The notes: generated by a model not told the origin, from the letters alone. Numbered from the stretch's first letter, positions 46,683-57,119 are shown. The stretch is DNA of 64,000 nt from Synechococcus sp. CC9902 (GCF_000012505.1 NC_007513.1:806001-870000), one strand, 5' to 3'. Numbers and translations: made by a program.

Positions 46683-47419
46683 CGATCGCTATTCGTGCCA
46701 CTGATCTGGTGAAGAGCTATTCCCCAGGGCTGCGGGCTCTTGATGGGGTTTCGCTGGACGTGACCAGTGGCGAGGTGTTGGTGGTGATGGGGCCTTCGGG
46801 CTCGGGTAAGAGCACCTTGATTCGCACCTTCAATGGATTGGAAACGCTGGATAGCGGCGAACTGGATGTGCTCGGTGTGCGGTTGGATGCCGCCCATGAG
46901 GAACGCCAAGTGCGGGCGATTCGCGAGCGGGTGGGGATGGTGTTTCAGCAGTTCAACCTGTTCCCCCACCTCTCGATTCTCGACAACATCACCTTGGCGC
47001 CAATCAAGGTGCAAAAGCGTGCCAAAGCCGCGGCGGAGCAGCGCGCGATTGAGCTGCTCGATCAGATGGGAATCCGCGAGCAAGCGCGCAAATATCCGGC
47101 CCAGCTCAGTGGTGGCCAGCAGCAGCGCGTTGCAATTGCGCGGGCCTTGGCGTTGGATCCAGAGGTGATGCTTTTTGATGAGCCCACCAGTGCGTTGGAT
47201 CCAGAGCGGGTGAAGGAGGTGCTGGATGCGATGCGTCAGTTGGCGCAGGGCGGGATGACGATGGTTGTGGTGACCCATGAGCTTGGCTTTGCCCGCGAGG
47301 TGGCCGACCGGGTGATGTTCATGGATCAGGGCCAAGTGGTGGAAACGTCAGACCCGCAAACCTTTTTCAGCAATGCCCGGGAAGAACGCAGTCGACGTTT
47401 TCTCAGCCAGATGATGTGA
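46679..47419 (+). CDS. Amino-acid ABC transporter ATPase (BztD/AapP-like)
   Basis: 246 residues, overlapping the permease stop by 4 bp. Walker [11 protein letters not shown]-loop [11 protein letters not shown], signature [15 protein letters not shown], Walker [14 protein letters not shown] and switch His [11 protein letters not shown]. Polar amino-acid class ATPase; completes a self-contained importer operon, unlike Anabaena, where the N-II ATPase gene lies elsewhere. Confidence 0.96.
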   Translation: MTIAIRATDLVKSYSPGLRALDGVSLDVTSGEVLVVMGPSGSGKSTLIRTFNGLETLDSGELDVLGVRLDAAHEERQVRAIRERVGMVFQQFNLFPHLSILDNITLAPIKVQKRAKAAAEQRAIELLDQMGIREQARKYPAQLSGGQQQRVAIARALALDPEVMLFDEPTSALDPERVKEVLDAMRQLAQGGMTMVVVTHELGFAREVADRVMFMDQGQVVETSDPQTFFSNAREERSRRFLSQMM

Positions 47420-47591
47420 TCGTGTACTCGATTTTCTCGTCGTCCGAGCAGCAAAAATCTCTGTAATAACGCTCCAGTTCGTCGTAAGCCGCGTCGTAGC
47501 TCGCGAACGTGAGTGCCGTCAGCTTGTCGGAACGCCCATCACTTCGCACCAGTACGTAGGAGTTGTTGGGCCTTCGGGCCTCAGGCATCAC
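47403..47591 (-). CDS. Small conserved protein of unknown function
   Basis: 62 residues. Compact alpha/beta sequence: SYVLVRSDGRSDKLTALTFA, then DAAYDELERYYRDFCCSDDE. Two adjacent Cys. Overlaps the ATPase gene 3' end (convergent) by 17 bp and the next minus-strand gene by 11 bp. No family recognised. Confidence 0.6.
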   Translation of the reverse strand: MMPEARRPNNSYVLVRSDGRSDKLTALTFASYDAAYDELERYYRDFCCSDDEKIEYTITSSG

Positions 47592-47742
47592 ACAGGGGAA
47601 GTTGTTGTAGTGCCCGTTCGACCGCGGTGATTTCGCGTTCTGTTTCCAGCCAGCTTTCGTTCTCGACGGGTAGCGATTCCACCTGCTCGGCGAGCACCGT
47701 CATCAGGTGTTCGAATCGTCGTTGGAGAGTTTTGCGAAGCAT
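47581..47742 (-). CDS. Small helical protein of unknown function
   Basis: 53 residues from the ATG at 47742 (a GTG at 47766 would add eight). Highly charged helix, probably coiled coil: KTLQRRFEHLMTVLAEQVES, then WLETEREITAVERALQQLPL. Cotranscribed with the 62-residue protein downstream. Confidence 0.55.
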   Translation of the reverse strand: MLRKTLQRRFEHLMTVLAEQVESLPVENESWLETEREITAVERALQQLPLCDA

Positions 47743-47852
47743 GCGTCTCTTGTGGACGATCGCCACCCTGGCACATCGCGGGGCGCCTCCTAAGTTTTTG
47801 AAGTGTTCCTGCGGCGGGCGTTCTGCGGTTCCTGCTTGAGCTGCTTCCGTGC

Positions 47853-48725
47853 TTGCTGATCGGTTTTTGGATCGGTGGGCAGCATCCGAATTTGGCTGGT
47901 CGCTTCGCTGTGCCGCTGGTGCGCTTCGGCGTTCCGATCAGCGTGATGGGGTTGCTGTTGAAAAGCGGCCTCCATGGTGATGTGTTGCAAGCCGCGGGCC
48001 TTGCCGTATTGGCGGTGTCCACGGTGTTGCTGGTGGGTGGGTGGCGATCCAAGGCGCTAGGGCTCGTCACCCCTTCGCTGTTGCTGGGGAGCTGTATTGG
48101 TAATACGGCCTACTTCGGTGTTCCATTGGCGTTGGCTTTTTTGCCGCCCGAAGCCCTCACGATCACCATTGGCTACGACCTGGGTGCAACATTGCTCACC
48201 TGGAGTGTTGGTCCCCAACTGCTTGGTGCCGCTGCCGCCAGTCGATGGCTCGCCCTGCGTCAGCTGCTCATCAGCATGGGCCGTAGTCCGGCGACGCGTG
48301 GCCTTATGGGGGCCTTGCTGATCCAGCTGACGCCCTGGAGAGCTGCCATCACGGAGGGCCTCTGGTGGCCATCCCGGATCGTGATTGTGCTGGCGTTAAT
48401 GGTGGTCGGGATGCGTCTTGGCAGCCTGACGCGGCAAGGAAACCCCCCTTCCTTAATCGGGGCGGGCCTTGGCCCAGCTTTGGTGGTCAAGCTCTTGCTC
48501 TATCCCTTGCTGCTTTTGATGTTGGGTGTGTTGTTTGGCTTGGATCCCTTGATGGTTCAGGCACTCGCGCTTCAAGGGGCGGCACCAACAGCTATTTCAA
48601 TTTTGCTGATTGCAGAGTCCGTTGGACGCGATCAGGAGCGGGCGGCTGCGCTGGTGTTTTGGAGCACCGTTCTTGCGGTTCTCACAGCCCCTGTTTGGGG
48701 CTTCATGTTGCAGGTTCTGGTTTGA
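47853..48725 (+). CDS. AEC (auxin efflux carrier)-family transporter
   Basis: 290 residues from the first TTG. About ten membrane helices in two repeats: GRFAVPLVRFGVPISVMGLL, TPSLLLGSCIGNTAYFGVPL (the conserved N-x-x-xx-G-x-P helix break) and ALQGAAPTAISILLIAESVG. The frame is open back to 47802 with typical first-helix sequence (VLRFLLELLPCLLIGFW) but no ATG, GTG or TTG, so the real start is probably upstream and unusual. Exports an organic anion or similar; substrate unknown. Confidence 0.8.
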   Translation: MLIGFWIGGQHPNLAGRFAVPLVRFGVPISVMGLLLKSGLHGDVLQAAGLAVLAVSTVLLVGGWRSKALGLVTPSLLLGSCIGNTAYFGVPLALAFLPPEALTITIGYDLGATLLTWSVGPQLLGAAAASRWLALRQLLISMGRSPATRGLMGALLIQLTPWRAAITEGLWWPSRIVIVLALMVVGMRLGSLTRQGNPPSLIGAGLGPALVVKLLLYPLLLLMLGVLFGLDPLMVQALALQGAAPTAISILLIAESVGRDQERAAALVFWSTVLAVLTAPVWGFMLQVLV

Positions 48726-48747
48726 GCTTTTTTGTTTGCAATTACCC

Positions 48748-49332
48748 CTATAGGAAATGGCGAAAGGTGAGGTTGATTCGCATCGTTTTCACTTTGCGGC
48801 GTTGGGGCACGCTGTGCATCCAATGCCCTTGGCAGCCGGGATGCATGATCAGCAAATCGCCGTCAGCCAGTGGGATCGCTGCTCGCTTGGGTTGATCACC
48901 GCGATGTCTGAACAGAAAGTCTCGCGTTGATCCCAGCGAGAGGGACGCAATTGGTTGTGTCTGGTCGATTTCCGGCTCGTCGTCGGCATGCCAGCCCATG
49001 CGGTCGTCGCCATCGCGGTAAAGATTGAGAAGGCAGCCGTTGAACTGAGCTTGAGCAATGTGGTTCACCTGCTCGACTAACGGATGGAACCATTCCGGCC
49101 ATCCCTCCCCGACATGGATGGCACCGCTGTAGCGGTACTGCAGTCCCTGCTCGGCTAAAAAAACGGTCTTACGCGGCACGCGGTGGTACTTGCCAAACAC
49201 CTGCACGAGCGGCTGCTCCCAGGAGATGTTGTGCTCCAGCAGCAGCTGCCATCGTTGGGCATCGTCTGTAGACAGCCAGCCGGGGAGGAGCGACCAATCG
49301 GTTGGTTCATCGGTGCTGATGATTGGGTCCAT
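48748..49332 (-). CDS. AlkB-like 2-oxoglutarate/Fe(II) dioxygenase
   Basis: 194 residues from the ATG at 49332. ALKBH2/3-type: iron ligands in GWHADDE (HxD) and HWMHSVP (distal His), with the oxoglutarate-binding Arg pair in MRINLTFR; NLYRDGDDRMGWH and FLFRHR are typical. Likely removes alkyl groups from DNA or RNA bases, or hydroxylates another substrate. Divergent from the small Cys protein at 49392. Confidence 0.9.
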   Translation of the reverse strand: MDPIISTDEPTDWSLLPGWLSTDDAQRWQLLLEHNISWEQPLVQVFGKYHRVPRKTVFLAEQGLQYRYSGAIHVGEGWPEWFHPLVEQVNHIAQAQFNGCLLNLYRDGDDRMGWHADDEPEIDQTQPIASLSLGSTRDFLFRHRGDQPKRAAIPLADGDLLIMHPGCQGHWMHSVPQRRKVKTMRINLTFRHFL

Positions 49333-49391
49333 TCGTGACGTCGGATGACAAGCCCATTTTTTGACGGGAACCTTCCCATACATTCGTATCT

Positions 49392-49769
49392 ATGGGAGCA
49401 CGCATTAGCCAGGACGAATTTCTTAAACGAGCCGAGCAGCGTTTTGGCGATCAGTACAACTACGAAGGGATGAATTGGCGGAGTTATAAAAGCCCCGTCA
49501 AAATTCGCTGCACGCACCACCCTGTGCAGGACATCAACATCACCCCTGAGAAGCATTTGCAAACCCTGGGGGGATGCCGTCACTGTCTGAGAGAACGGCG
49601 GGTGGCGTCGTTGGAACGGGAGCTGAATCGCAAATCGGCGGAACGCCCCACTGACAATCAGATGGTCAAGCCGGTTGCCAAGATCTCATCGAAAACCGTG
49701 TCTAAAACCATTGGCAAAAACGCTTTGGTTGATTTGTCTTCATCCAGGTTGAGCACCCCGAAGCACTAG
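49392..49769 (+). CDS. DUF723-like zinc-finger protein
   Basis: 125 residues. Residues 1-65 follow the pattern of the homing-endonuclease-associated repeat family: FLKRAEQRFGDQYNYEGMNW, then a Y-x-S-P-V-KIRCTHH strand, INITPEKHL and GGCRHC, with one Cys-His and one CxxC pair for a metal. A basic, Lys/Ser-rich tail follows. Probably DNA- or RNA-binding. No nuclease domain is attached. Confidence 0.65.
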   Translation: MGARISQDEFLKRAEQRFGDQYNYEGMNWRSYKSPVKIRCTHHPVQDINITPEKHLQTLGGCRHCLRERRVASLERELNRKSAERPTDNQMVKPVAKISSKTVSKTIGKNALVDLSSSRLSTPKH

Positions 49770-49775
49770 CCGCTT

Positions 49776-50669
49776 CTAAGGCGCCATCGACACGCGCTGA
49801 TAGCAGAACCACAGCCACTGTTGAAACAGGAGATTGCGATGCGAACGCCAGAGTGTTTGCCTGTGGTCTGGATCAAAATTTTCTGGAGGAGGAACGTCGC
49901 CGCGCGCTTTGTCCCGTTCCATCTCGCCCATCATTCGGCCAACGTTGTATTCGGGGTGGCCGAGGTGCATCAGTTGCCGTTGATCGGGCGTTTCGAAAAT
50001 TGTGTAGCCCACCTTTTCTCCATGGGCCAACAGGCGAAGACGGCCTTGGCGCTGCGCTGATTCCATCGCTGAATCCAGCAGACCTGCATGCCGGCTCTGC
50101 GGGCAAAGAAACTTGTCATCTTGGGTACCCATCAGTGGGTGTCCTGGAACCAGGCTGCGCATCGGATAAACCCCAAAGAGTTTCCTCTCGAACGAGATCT
50201 TGTCGACACCTGCCATATAGGCCAGGGCAAATCCCGCCCAGCACAATCCCAGGGTGCTTGCACAACTTTGACGAGCTTCTTCGATGAGTTTGGTGAGTTC
50301 TTTCCAGTAGCGCACGTGTTCAAACGGCAGATGCTCAACGGGGGCTCCGGTAATGATCAATCCATCCAAAGGCCCTTTGGATCGAGCTTCATCCCAAGAG
50401 ACATACAGCTGATTGAGGTGATCCTGGTCCCAGCTTTTATAGGCATGGGAGTTCAAGCGAATCCAGATTGGTTCGATTTGGAGTACAGATAACCCCAAGG
50501 GATGTAGCAAATTAAATTCATACTGCTTCCCCAGGGGCATGATGTTGAGGATGCCAATGCGCAGCGGTCGGATGTCCTGAAGTTCCGCCTGTTTGGCTTC
50601 AATCCAGGAAATCCGGTTGCGTTCAATCGCCGATATTTTGTGATAACTCCGAGGAAGAATGAGCGCCAT
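49776..50669 (-). CDS. metA: Homoserine O-acyltransferase (MetA type, predicted acetyltransferase)
   Basis: 297 residues. Acylates homoserine as the first step of methionine synthesis. Catalytic Cys in LGLCWAGFALAYM; LHPLGLSVLQIEP and MHLGHPEYNVGRMM hold the conserved substrate and His residues. The motif GAPVEHLPFEHVRYW has Glu where E. coli MetA has Gly; Glu at this place marks acetyl-CoA users such as Bacillus MetA. That fits the neighbouring metY, which needs O-acetylhomoserine. 17 bp downstream of metY. Confidence 0.93.
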   Translation of the reverse strand: MALILPRSYHKISAIERNRISWIEAKQAELQDIRPLRIGILNIMPLGKQYEFNLLHPLGLSVLQIEPIWIRLNSHAYKSWDQDHLNQLYVSWDEARSKGPLDGLIITGAPVEHLPFEHVRYWKELTKLIEEARQSCASTLGLCWAGFALAYMAGVDKISFERKLFGVYPMRSLVPGHPLMGTQDDKFLCPQSRHAGLLDSAMESAQRQGRLRLLAHGEKVGYTIFETPDQRQLMHLGHPEYNVGRMMGEMERDKARGDVPPPENFDPDHRQTLWRSHRNLLFQQWLWFCYQRVSMAP

Positions 50670-50686
50670 AGATCCTTAATCGACGC

Positions 50687-52021
<1,335 letters not shown>

Positions 52022-52053
52022 TCAATCAAGCTTTGATTTAGTTCTAGTCGTCT

Positions 52054-52731
52054 CTACGCATCTGGCAGCTCTGGTTTGTCCGTTTCTGCCAAAGAGGGGA
52101 ATGTGGTTCGAATCAGGGTGTGGATTTCACGGTGCGCCTCGCGTCGGAATCCTTCGATTCCATCGGCGCTCAAGATTGGGTAAGTGCGATCGCTGGCGTC
52201 AACGTCGCGCAGATGTTTCCAGCGATTGCTTTCTTTTTCCTTCAGTGCCGTCAGCGCAGCTTGGAAGTCGTAGGCCTTTGTGGTTCCAAGGGCAGCTGCT
52301 TGAGAGGCCAGGGTTTCACGGACGGGACCAAGCGCTTTGGCCTTGAGGGTGTCCGGTAAACCAAGCACCGGCTCGTAGTGATCGAGGATGCGCAGCTCGG
52401 TCTCCAACAGCACAGGCCAGGCACCTTTGTCTCCATCGCTGAGTCCCATCTCCGCTTCAGCAGCAGCCATGGCATCGCATTGGAATCGGAGCCAGCTGTA
52501 ATAGCTCTTGTCCTTCAAGGACTTTTTGGCTGCAGCCCGTCCAGACAAAATTTTAGGGAGTGCGTTTTCCGCTTTCCGGAGAAACAAGCGATCTTCCCGC
52601 TCGAGATTCATGGCTCCCCAGCGCTGGCGATATTCCCAGAGCTCGACATATCTGACAACCTCGGCCTCTGACCAGCCGAGGCCCTTCAGTTCATCGCCAC
52701 GGTGAGAAGTTTCCTTGGGCACCCGTTGCAC
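52054..52731 (-). CDS. Conserved helical protein of unknown function
   Basis: 225 residues, soluble and strongly helical (SEAEVVRYVELWEYRQRWGA, then REDRLFLRKAENALPKILSG). I do not recognise the family. It sits 42 bp upstream of metY on the same strand and may share its transcript. Confidence 0.65.
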   Translation of the reverse strand: MQRVPKETSHRGDELKGLGWSEAEVVRYVELWEYRQRWGAMNLEREDRLFLRKAENALPKILSGRAAAKKSLKDKSYYSWLRFQCDAMAAAEAEMGLSDGDKGAWPVLLETELRILDHYEPVLGLPDTLKAKALGPVRETLASQAAALGTTKAYDFQAALTALKEKESNRWKHLRDVDASDRTYPILSADGIEGFRREAHREIHTLIRTTFPSLAETDKPELPDA

Positions 52732-52765
52732 GCATCACGCCTTCAATCAGGGTAGGTGTTGATGC

Positions 52766-53722
52766 TCAATTTGCTGGAGGCCGACTGATCGGATGGGTTT
52801 TGAGGTAGTCCTTCACAGTGATCGGTTCGGCTTGGTTGTAGCCCACGGGCAGCCATAGGTCGCCATCGGCGGCGTTGAAGTGGATTTCCCAGTGATAGAG
52901 GCCGTTGTAGGCCTGTGGATCCTCCCGTATTAATGAGGCATACAGCAGAACAGCACGTCCGTAGTAGTCGCTGTTGTTGTACCCCCACAACCCTTGGCGG
53001 ATATCCCTGAGCCCACCGCGTCTCACCAAATAACGGGCTGCAGCTTGAATTGCATCGTGCGGATCGCGAATGTTGCCTTGTCCGATCCCTGCTTCCGCCC
53101 AGGTGGTGGGTAAGAACTGCATGGGGCCTTGCGCATTGGCCACTGAAATGCCATCGATGCGCCCCATGCCGGTTTCAACCAAATTCACTGCGGCCAGAAC
53201 CTCCCACTCAATGCCTGTGGCGGCCTCGGCTTTGCGGTAGTAGGAGAGCAGGTTTTCCGCCGGTTCTGGAGCAATGATTCGCCAGGCGGGTAAAACCGTT
53301 GGGCGGCGAGTCCGACCCATCCGTAAAAATTCCCCCCGAGCGGCCAAATGCCGCTCAGCCACACTGCGCCATTGAGCGGGGAGTGCCGCAACCACTTCTG
53401 AAGACAGGGTTGGGTTGGCGGAGAGAACCCGATAGATCACTTGTTGTTGATGCCCCAGATCGGGGAGGGATCCTTCAGGGGTTGTTGGGTCCCTTAAGGC
53501 GGTCTCAACCGTGTTGAGCAGTGCAGCAATCTTTTGGGGATGGGAGGGCACCTTCGGGTAGCTGCGAACCTTCGCGATCGTGGGTTGCTTGCCGATTGCG
53601 GCTGGACTCTCTGGCGAGCCGCCCAGCGAGGGAAGCGCAACTGTTTTGGGTTGTTTTATCCCCAACAATGCCAGCGTCGTGGCGGCAGCCACAAAGGCAA
53701 TCAGAGCAGAACGTCTCCGCAT
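52766..53722 (-). CDS. Lytic murein transglycosylase (SLT domain)
   Basis: 318 residues from the ATG at 53722. N-terminal signal/anchor (RRRSALIAFVAAATTLALLG), a linker, then an SLT domain with the catalytic Glu in VNLVETGMGRIDG and the downstream GPMQFLPTTWAEAGIGQGNI and GLWGYNNSDYYGRAV motifs. Cleaves peptidoglycan glycan strands in the periplasm. Confidence 0.88.
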   Translation of the reverse strand: MRRRSALIAFVAAATTLALLGIKQPKTVALPSLGGSPESPAAIGKQPTIAKVRSYPKVPSHPQKIAALLNTVETALRDPTTPEGSLPDLGHQQQVIYRVLSANPTLSSEVVAALPAQWRSVAERHLAARGEFLRMGRTRRPTVLPAWRIIAPEPAENLLSYYRKAEAATGIEWEVLAAVNLVETGMGRIDGISVANAQGPMQFLPTTWAEAGIGQGNIRDPHDAIQAAARYLVRRGGLRDIRQGLWGYNNSDYYGRAVLLYASLIREDPQAYNGLYHWEIHFNAADGDLWLPVGYNQAEPITVKDYLKTHPISRPPAN

Positions 53723-53761
53723 CTCGTTGTCTATGGGCAGTGGCGTGACCCTACGGCCCAC

Positions 53762-54337
53762 TCAGCCCTTAAGGAAGGTGCTTCGGTCGTGAAAATCAGC
53801 TTTTGCCTGGTGGCGATGGGCCCAGTGACTTAACCCTGCATCTCCATGGTCGATCACGGCAGAGAGGTTCACCTCGGGACACACCCCAGCAGACCACCAT
53901 GGCGCTAAGGGAAGACGAACGTCCACGCGAAGGTGATGGTGCAAGCGTTGGATCCCAATCTCTGGGTCTTGCTTCAGCATCTGCGGTTGCTGGCCACTGC
54001 GATAGCTCTCGAAGCTGTAGACCGCCCAATCGCCATTGGGGGAAAGATTGATCTCCCAATAACGGCTTTGATTCGGCAAGGCCAAAAATGCTTCAAAACA
54101 GGTGGCTTTCCAGAGACCATCTCGACGGTTCCCCTCCTGGGGGCCGTCATCTAGGGGGGAGGGAAGCACCAGCGTCGAGAGACCGGGAGGCGCTAACGCA
54201 AGCAGTCCATAGCTGAGCTCTAGCCAACCATTGCTGTTCCAAACGAGCGATGCACTGACTTGAATATCACTGGGAATGGAACGCTCGAAGGGGGTCAAGC
54301 GCGCCACCTGACGCAGCATGACGGCGGGGCGAGGCAT
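53762..54337 (-). CDS. DOMON-like domain protein
   Basis: 191 residues. The core DGLWKATCFEAFLALPNQSR, YWEINLSPNGDWAVYSFESY and LSHWAHRHQAKADFHDRS fit the DOMON-like type-9 carbohydrate-binding-module fold of bacterial proteins. Ligand unknown. No signal peptide. It ends 39 bp upstream of the transglycosylase and starts 5 bp after the kinase-like gene, so likely in one unit with both. Confidence 0.75.
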   Translation of the reverse strand: MPRPAVMLRQVARLTPFERSIPSDIQVSASLVWNSNGWLELSYGLLALAPPGLSTLVLPSPLDDGPQEGNRRDGLWKATCFEAFLALPNQSRYWEINLSPNGDWAVYSFESYRSGQQPQMLKQDPEIGIQRLHHHLRVDVRLPLAPWWSAGVCPEVNLSAVIDHGDAGLSHWAHRHQAKADFHDRSTFLKG

Positions 54338-54342
54338 CTCTT

Positions 54343-55461
54343 TTAGTTCACGGGTCGATCGCTGAGGCGTTGGATGAGGCGTTGAAGCGCCGGCATCTGA
54401 TTCTCGATGTCTTGCACAAGCTTGAACTGAACAGCGGCGCGTTGAAGATTGTGGCTTGGTCGATTTGTTTTGAAATAAACGTTCCCTTCAAGATGATCCG
54501 TAAGGAAGCGCAGTCCGAGTTCCAGGGGGATCAAACGAATGCAGTCTGGGAGGTAATGAAGATCCCATTCACTCAGAAAGCCGCGCGCAACCTTGATATA
54601 CCCCTCCAGCATCGCTTCACAGAGGTTTAAGTCAAAACCAACGCTCTCTAGATCGGTGGTTTCCTCGCCCGCTGCGTTGCAACAGGAACGAATGCAATCG
54701 CCGATGTCGTAATGGATTAATCCTGGTTTAACCGTGTCGAGGTCAATCAGGCCGACGGCCTTGCCGCTGGTCTCATCGATCATCACGTTGTTGATTTTGG
54801 GATCTCCATGGATTGGCCGATGCTGCAACTCGCCGCGGGCCAGAGCAGCTTCGAGCACATCAACCCCTTCTCGACGCTTGTCGATGAAGGTGCAGGCCGC
54901 TTGTTCGGCGGGATCCAGCACAGAACAAGAATTGAGCACGGTATCGAAACGATTGAGATACTCTGGCGTTACGTGGAAGTTTTCAAGGGTGTCAGCCAGT
55001 TGGTGAATGGCTAGGTCGTGAATCAAGTTGTGGAACATGCCAAGCCCATACCCCAGCTCGTTCGCTTGGTTGCAATCCTGAATCTCGTTGCTGGTAGTTG
55101 CAGCGCTGATGTAAGTAATTGAGCGCCAAAACTCCCCGTTGTGCTCAACCCATGCGGAGTCTTCGTTTCGGCAGGGCACAATTCTCGGAAGTTCCCAGCG
55201 TCGCCCTTGAAGCTCCGGTGGTGGCGTGGCCATCCGCCGGTCCATGTGTGCACCCAGTGCTTGCAAGTTGCGCATCACTAAATCTGGACGTTCAAACACG
55301 GCTGTGTTCAGCCGCTGCATCACAAAACTCCCCCTCTTGTTTGCCCCTTCGTGGGTGACAAGAAAGGTTTCGTTCACGTTTCCCGAGCCGAGGGTCCGGA
55401 TCGCCGTGATCTGTTCACGGGGATGGAAGCGATCGGCGATGGCTTCCAGGGCCTCGGTCAT
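54343..55461 (-). CDS. APH-family phosphotransferase (N-acetylhexosamine 1-kinase-like)
   Basis: 372 residues from the ATG at 55461. Kinase fold: TLGSGNVNETFLVTHEG is the nucleotide loop; IHGDPKINNVMID is the catalytic loop with its Asp; GLIDLDTVKPGLIHYDIGDC is the metal-binding segment. KINNVMID and LDLDTV-type motifs are those of NahK-like sugar 1-kinases, so a sugar substrate is likelier than an aminoglycoside. Next to a DOMON-like (carbohydrate-binding fold) gene and the dehydrogenase-like gene at 55551. Confidence 0.75.
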   Translation of the reverse strand: MTEALEAIADRFHPREQITAIRTLGSGNVNETFLVTHEGANKRGSFVMQRLNTAVFERPDLVMRNLQALGAHMDRRMATPPPELQGRRWELPRIVPCRNEDSAWVEHNGEFWRSITYISAATTSNEIQDCNQANELGYGLGMFHNLIHDLAIHQLADTLENFHVTPEYLNRFDTVLNSCSVLDPAEQAACTFIDKRREGVDVLEAALARGELQHRPIHGDPKINNVMIDETSGKAVGLIDLDTVKPGLIHYDIGDCIRSCCNAAGEETTDLESVGFDLNLCEAMLEGYIKVARGFLSEWDLHYLPDCIRLIPLELGLRFLTDHLEGNVYFKTNRPSHNLQRAAVQFKLVQDIENQMPALQRLIQRLSDRPVN

Positions 55462-55550
55462 CGATAGTCGCACTGGTCTTATGCCAAAACCTTGCCGTTA
55501 ACCGTTGGGAAGTCCTTCTCTCGGTGTGCGGAACAACAGGCGACTACGAC

Positions 55551-57065
55551 TCAAGTGTCCATTTGCGATTCAATCAAGTCCATGAGCTGTAGGTGGGCGG
55601 CTACACCTGCTTCATTGGCTTCATCCAGGGTTACTTCGCCGCGCATGGCCTGCCGCGCGTTATCGGCGATCACAGCATTCACCAGGAGGTCGAGGGCCTC
55701 TGGAATTTCAAGGTTTTGCAGGGCCTCGCCATAGCGACGGCTATGGCTAGGTCGTACCGATTCCTGGCAGTAGCTGGATAGTTCCCGACTTTCCGTCATC
55801 ACTTGATAGGCGGTTTCCTTCACACCAGGGCGTCCATAGATCGCCATGTACAACAAATTCACCATGGAGGCGTCATGCACTGGGATTGCATATTTGCGGG
55901 CAATTTGTGGCCAGTAGCGCAACGATTTCAGCCCTTCCAGCCCCCCTTTTCGCATCCCGGCTGCTTCACACCACTCTTCGAGTTCCTCCATGGAATGCGG
56001 GCAACGACCTTGTTCCTGCATGCGCATCGCGAGCACCTGGCCGGCTTGGAAATTCCGCGTAGGACTGCCAGAAACCGGCAACATCATGCTGCCGCGGACA
56101 TCCGCCACCATGGCGGTGAGCTGGCTGAACGTGTGGTCGCGCACCTTTTCGAAATCCCCGTCTCGAACAAGCGTTGCCTCAATTCTGGGCACCGCATACC
56201 CCAGCTCTGTGAGGGGAATCGGTTGCCGGTGATAAAGCTTCTGGCGGTCTGGACGCGCCATCGACACCGTGGCGGCCTGGTCCATGCACTGATCAAGAAG
56301 CAGTGTCAGCAACGTGGGCAGCACCCCAGGGTTGTCTTGGTGAAAGGTGTACCCAAAACCAGCAAACACGGAGGCCATGTTTTTGGCCGCTTTGATGTAT
56401 TGCCCTTCAACGTTATGAACTCCAGCTGCTACTTGAATGTTGGGGGAAAGTTGATCGAGTAATTGCGCTCCCAGCATTGCCGTAAGGGCGTTGGGATGGC
56501 AGAAATTGGCGGTGAAACTATCAAAAGGATTGCGAAGGGCCCCATGGCGATGAAACCCTGAGAAAAAGGCCAAGTTGGGCTCCTTTTCGCAGAGCACATA
56601 GGCGCTGTTACTGATTGGATCGTGGTTAAAGGAACCGGCTAGACAAGCCAAAACCACTTGATCACGTCCCAGCTCTTCTCGCAGGCGCGTGGCTTCCAGC
56701 AAATCCTCTTCAATGTGATTGCTGTTGGCGCTGAGCACCACGAGCTCACAGCGTCGAATTAGGTCTTCAAGGGTGTTGGGAGTTCGCTCAGTGCCCGTGC
56801 GGTGGGTTCCCATATCGAGCACGGTTTCCACGTGCCCGGGATCCATGTTTTTGATGGATTCCGCCGGGAAGGCTCCAAGCAGCTCACGACCAAGTCGAGG
56901 GGCAAGCAACAACCGTCCTGCCTCGTTCTGCATCGCGCAGTTGTAGGCCAGTGATGCGGGATAAAGCCCGACGCTGTAGAAGCCAACTTTTCCGGCCACA
57001 ACTTCATGAATCCTGCGTCGGATCGACACGGCATCCAGGCTTTGGTCGAAAAAAGAATTGCGCAT
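55551..57065 (-). CDS. Glycerol-3-phosphate-dehydrogenase-like protein of unknown substrate
   Basis: 504 residues. The N-terminal part has KVGFYSVGLYPASLAYNCAM where a Rossmann loop would be, and CELVVLSANSNHIEEDLL with QVVLACLAGSF as in GpsA-type enzymes. The middle segment EGQYIKAAKNMASVFAGFGY resembles the GpsA ALKNVxAIAAG helix with its catalytic Lys. The glycine pattern of the nucleotide loop is degenerate and the C-terminus is about 150 residues longer than GpsA. The function is not established. 89 bp upstream of the kinase-like gene on the same strand. Confidence 0.6.
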   Translation of the reverse strand: MRNSFFDQSLDAVSIRRRIHEVVAGKVGFYSVGLYPASLAYNCAMQNEAGRLLLAPRLGRELLGAFPAESIKNMDPGHVETVLDMGTHRTGTERTPNTLEDLIRRCELVVLSANSNHIEEDLLEATRLREELGRDQVVLACLAGSFNHDPISNSAYVLCEKEPNLAFFSGFHRHGALRNPFDSFTANFCHPNALTAMLGAQLLDQLSPNIQVAAGVHNVEGQYIKAAKNMASVFAGFGYTFHQDNPGVLPTLLTLLLDQCMDQAATVSMARPDRQKLYHRQPIPLTELGYAVPRIEATLVRDGDFEKVRDHTFSQLTAMVADVRGSMMLPVSGSPTRNFQAGQVLAMRMQEQGRCPHSMEELEEWCEAAGMRKGGLEGLKSLRYWPQIARKYAIPVHDASMVNLLYMAIYGRPGVKETAYQVMTESRELSSYCQESVRPSHSRRYGEALQNLEIPEALDLLVNAVIADNARQAMRGEVTLDEANEAGVAAHLQLMDLIESQMDT

Positions 57066-57119
57066 GGCTTCTAGCCTAAGCAGGGCCGTTCGAGAGCCTG
57101 AAAGCTCCGGGGTAATTCG

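Noticed and set aside
55803-56462. 219-codon plus-strand frame inside the GpsA-like gene
   Set aside because: His/Arg-rich antisense shadow; the minus-strand frame has ordered dehydrogenase-like motifs.
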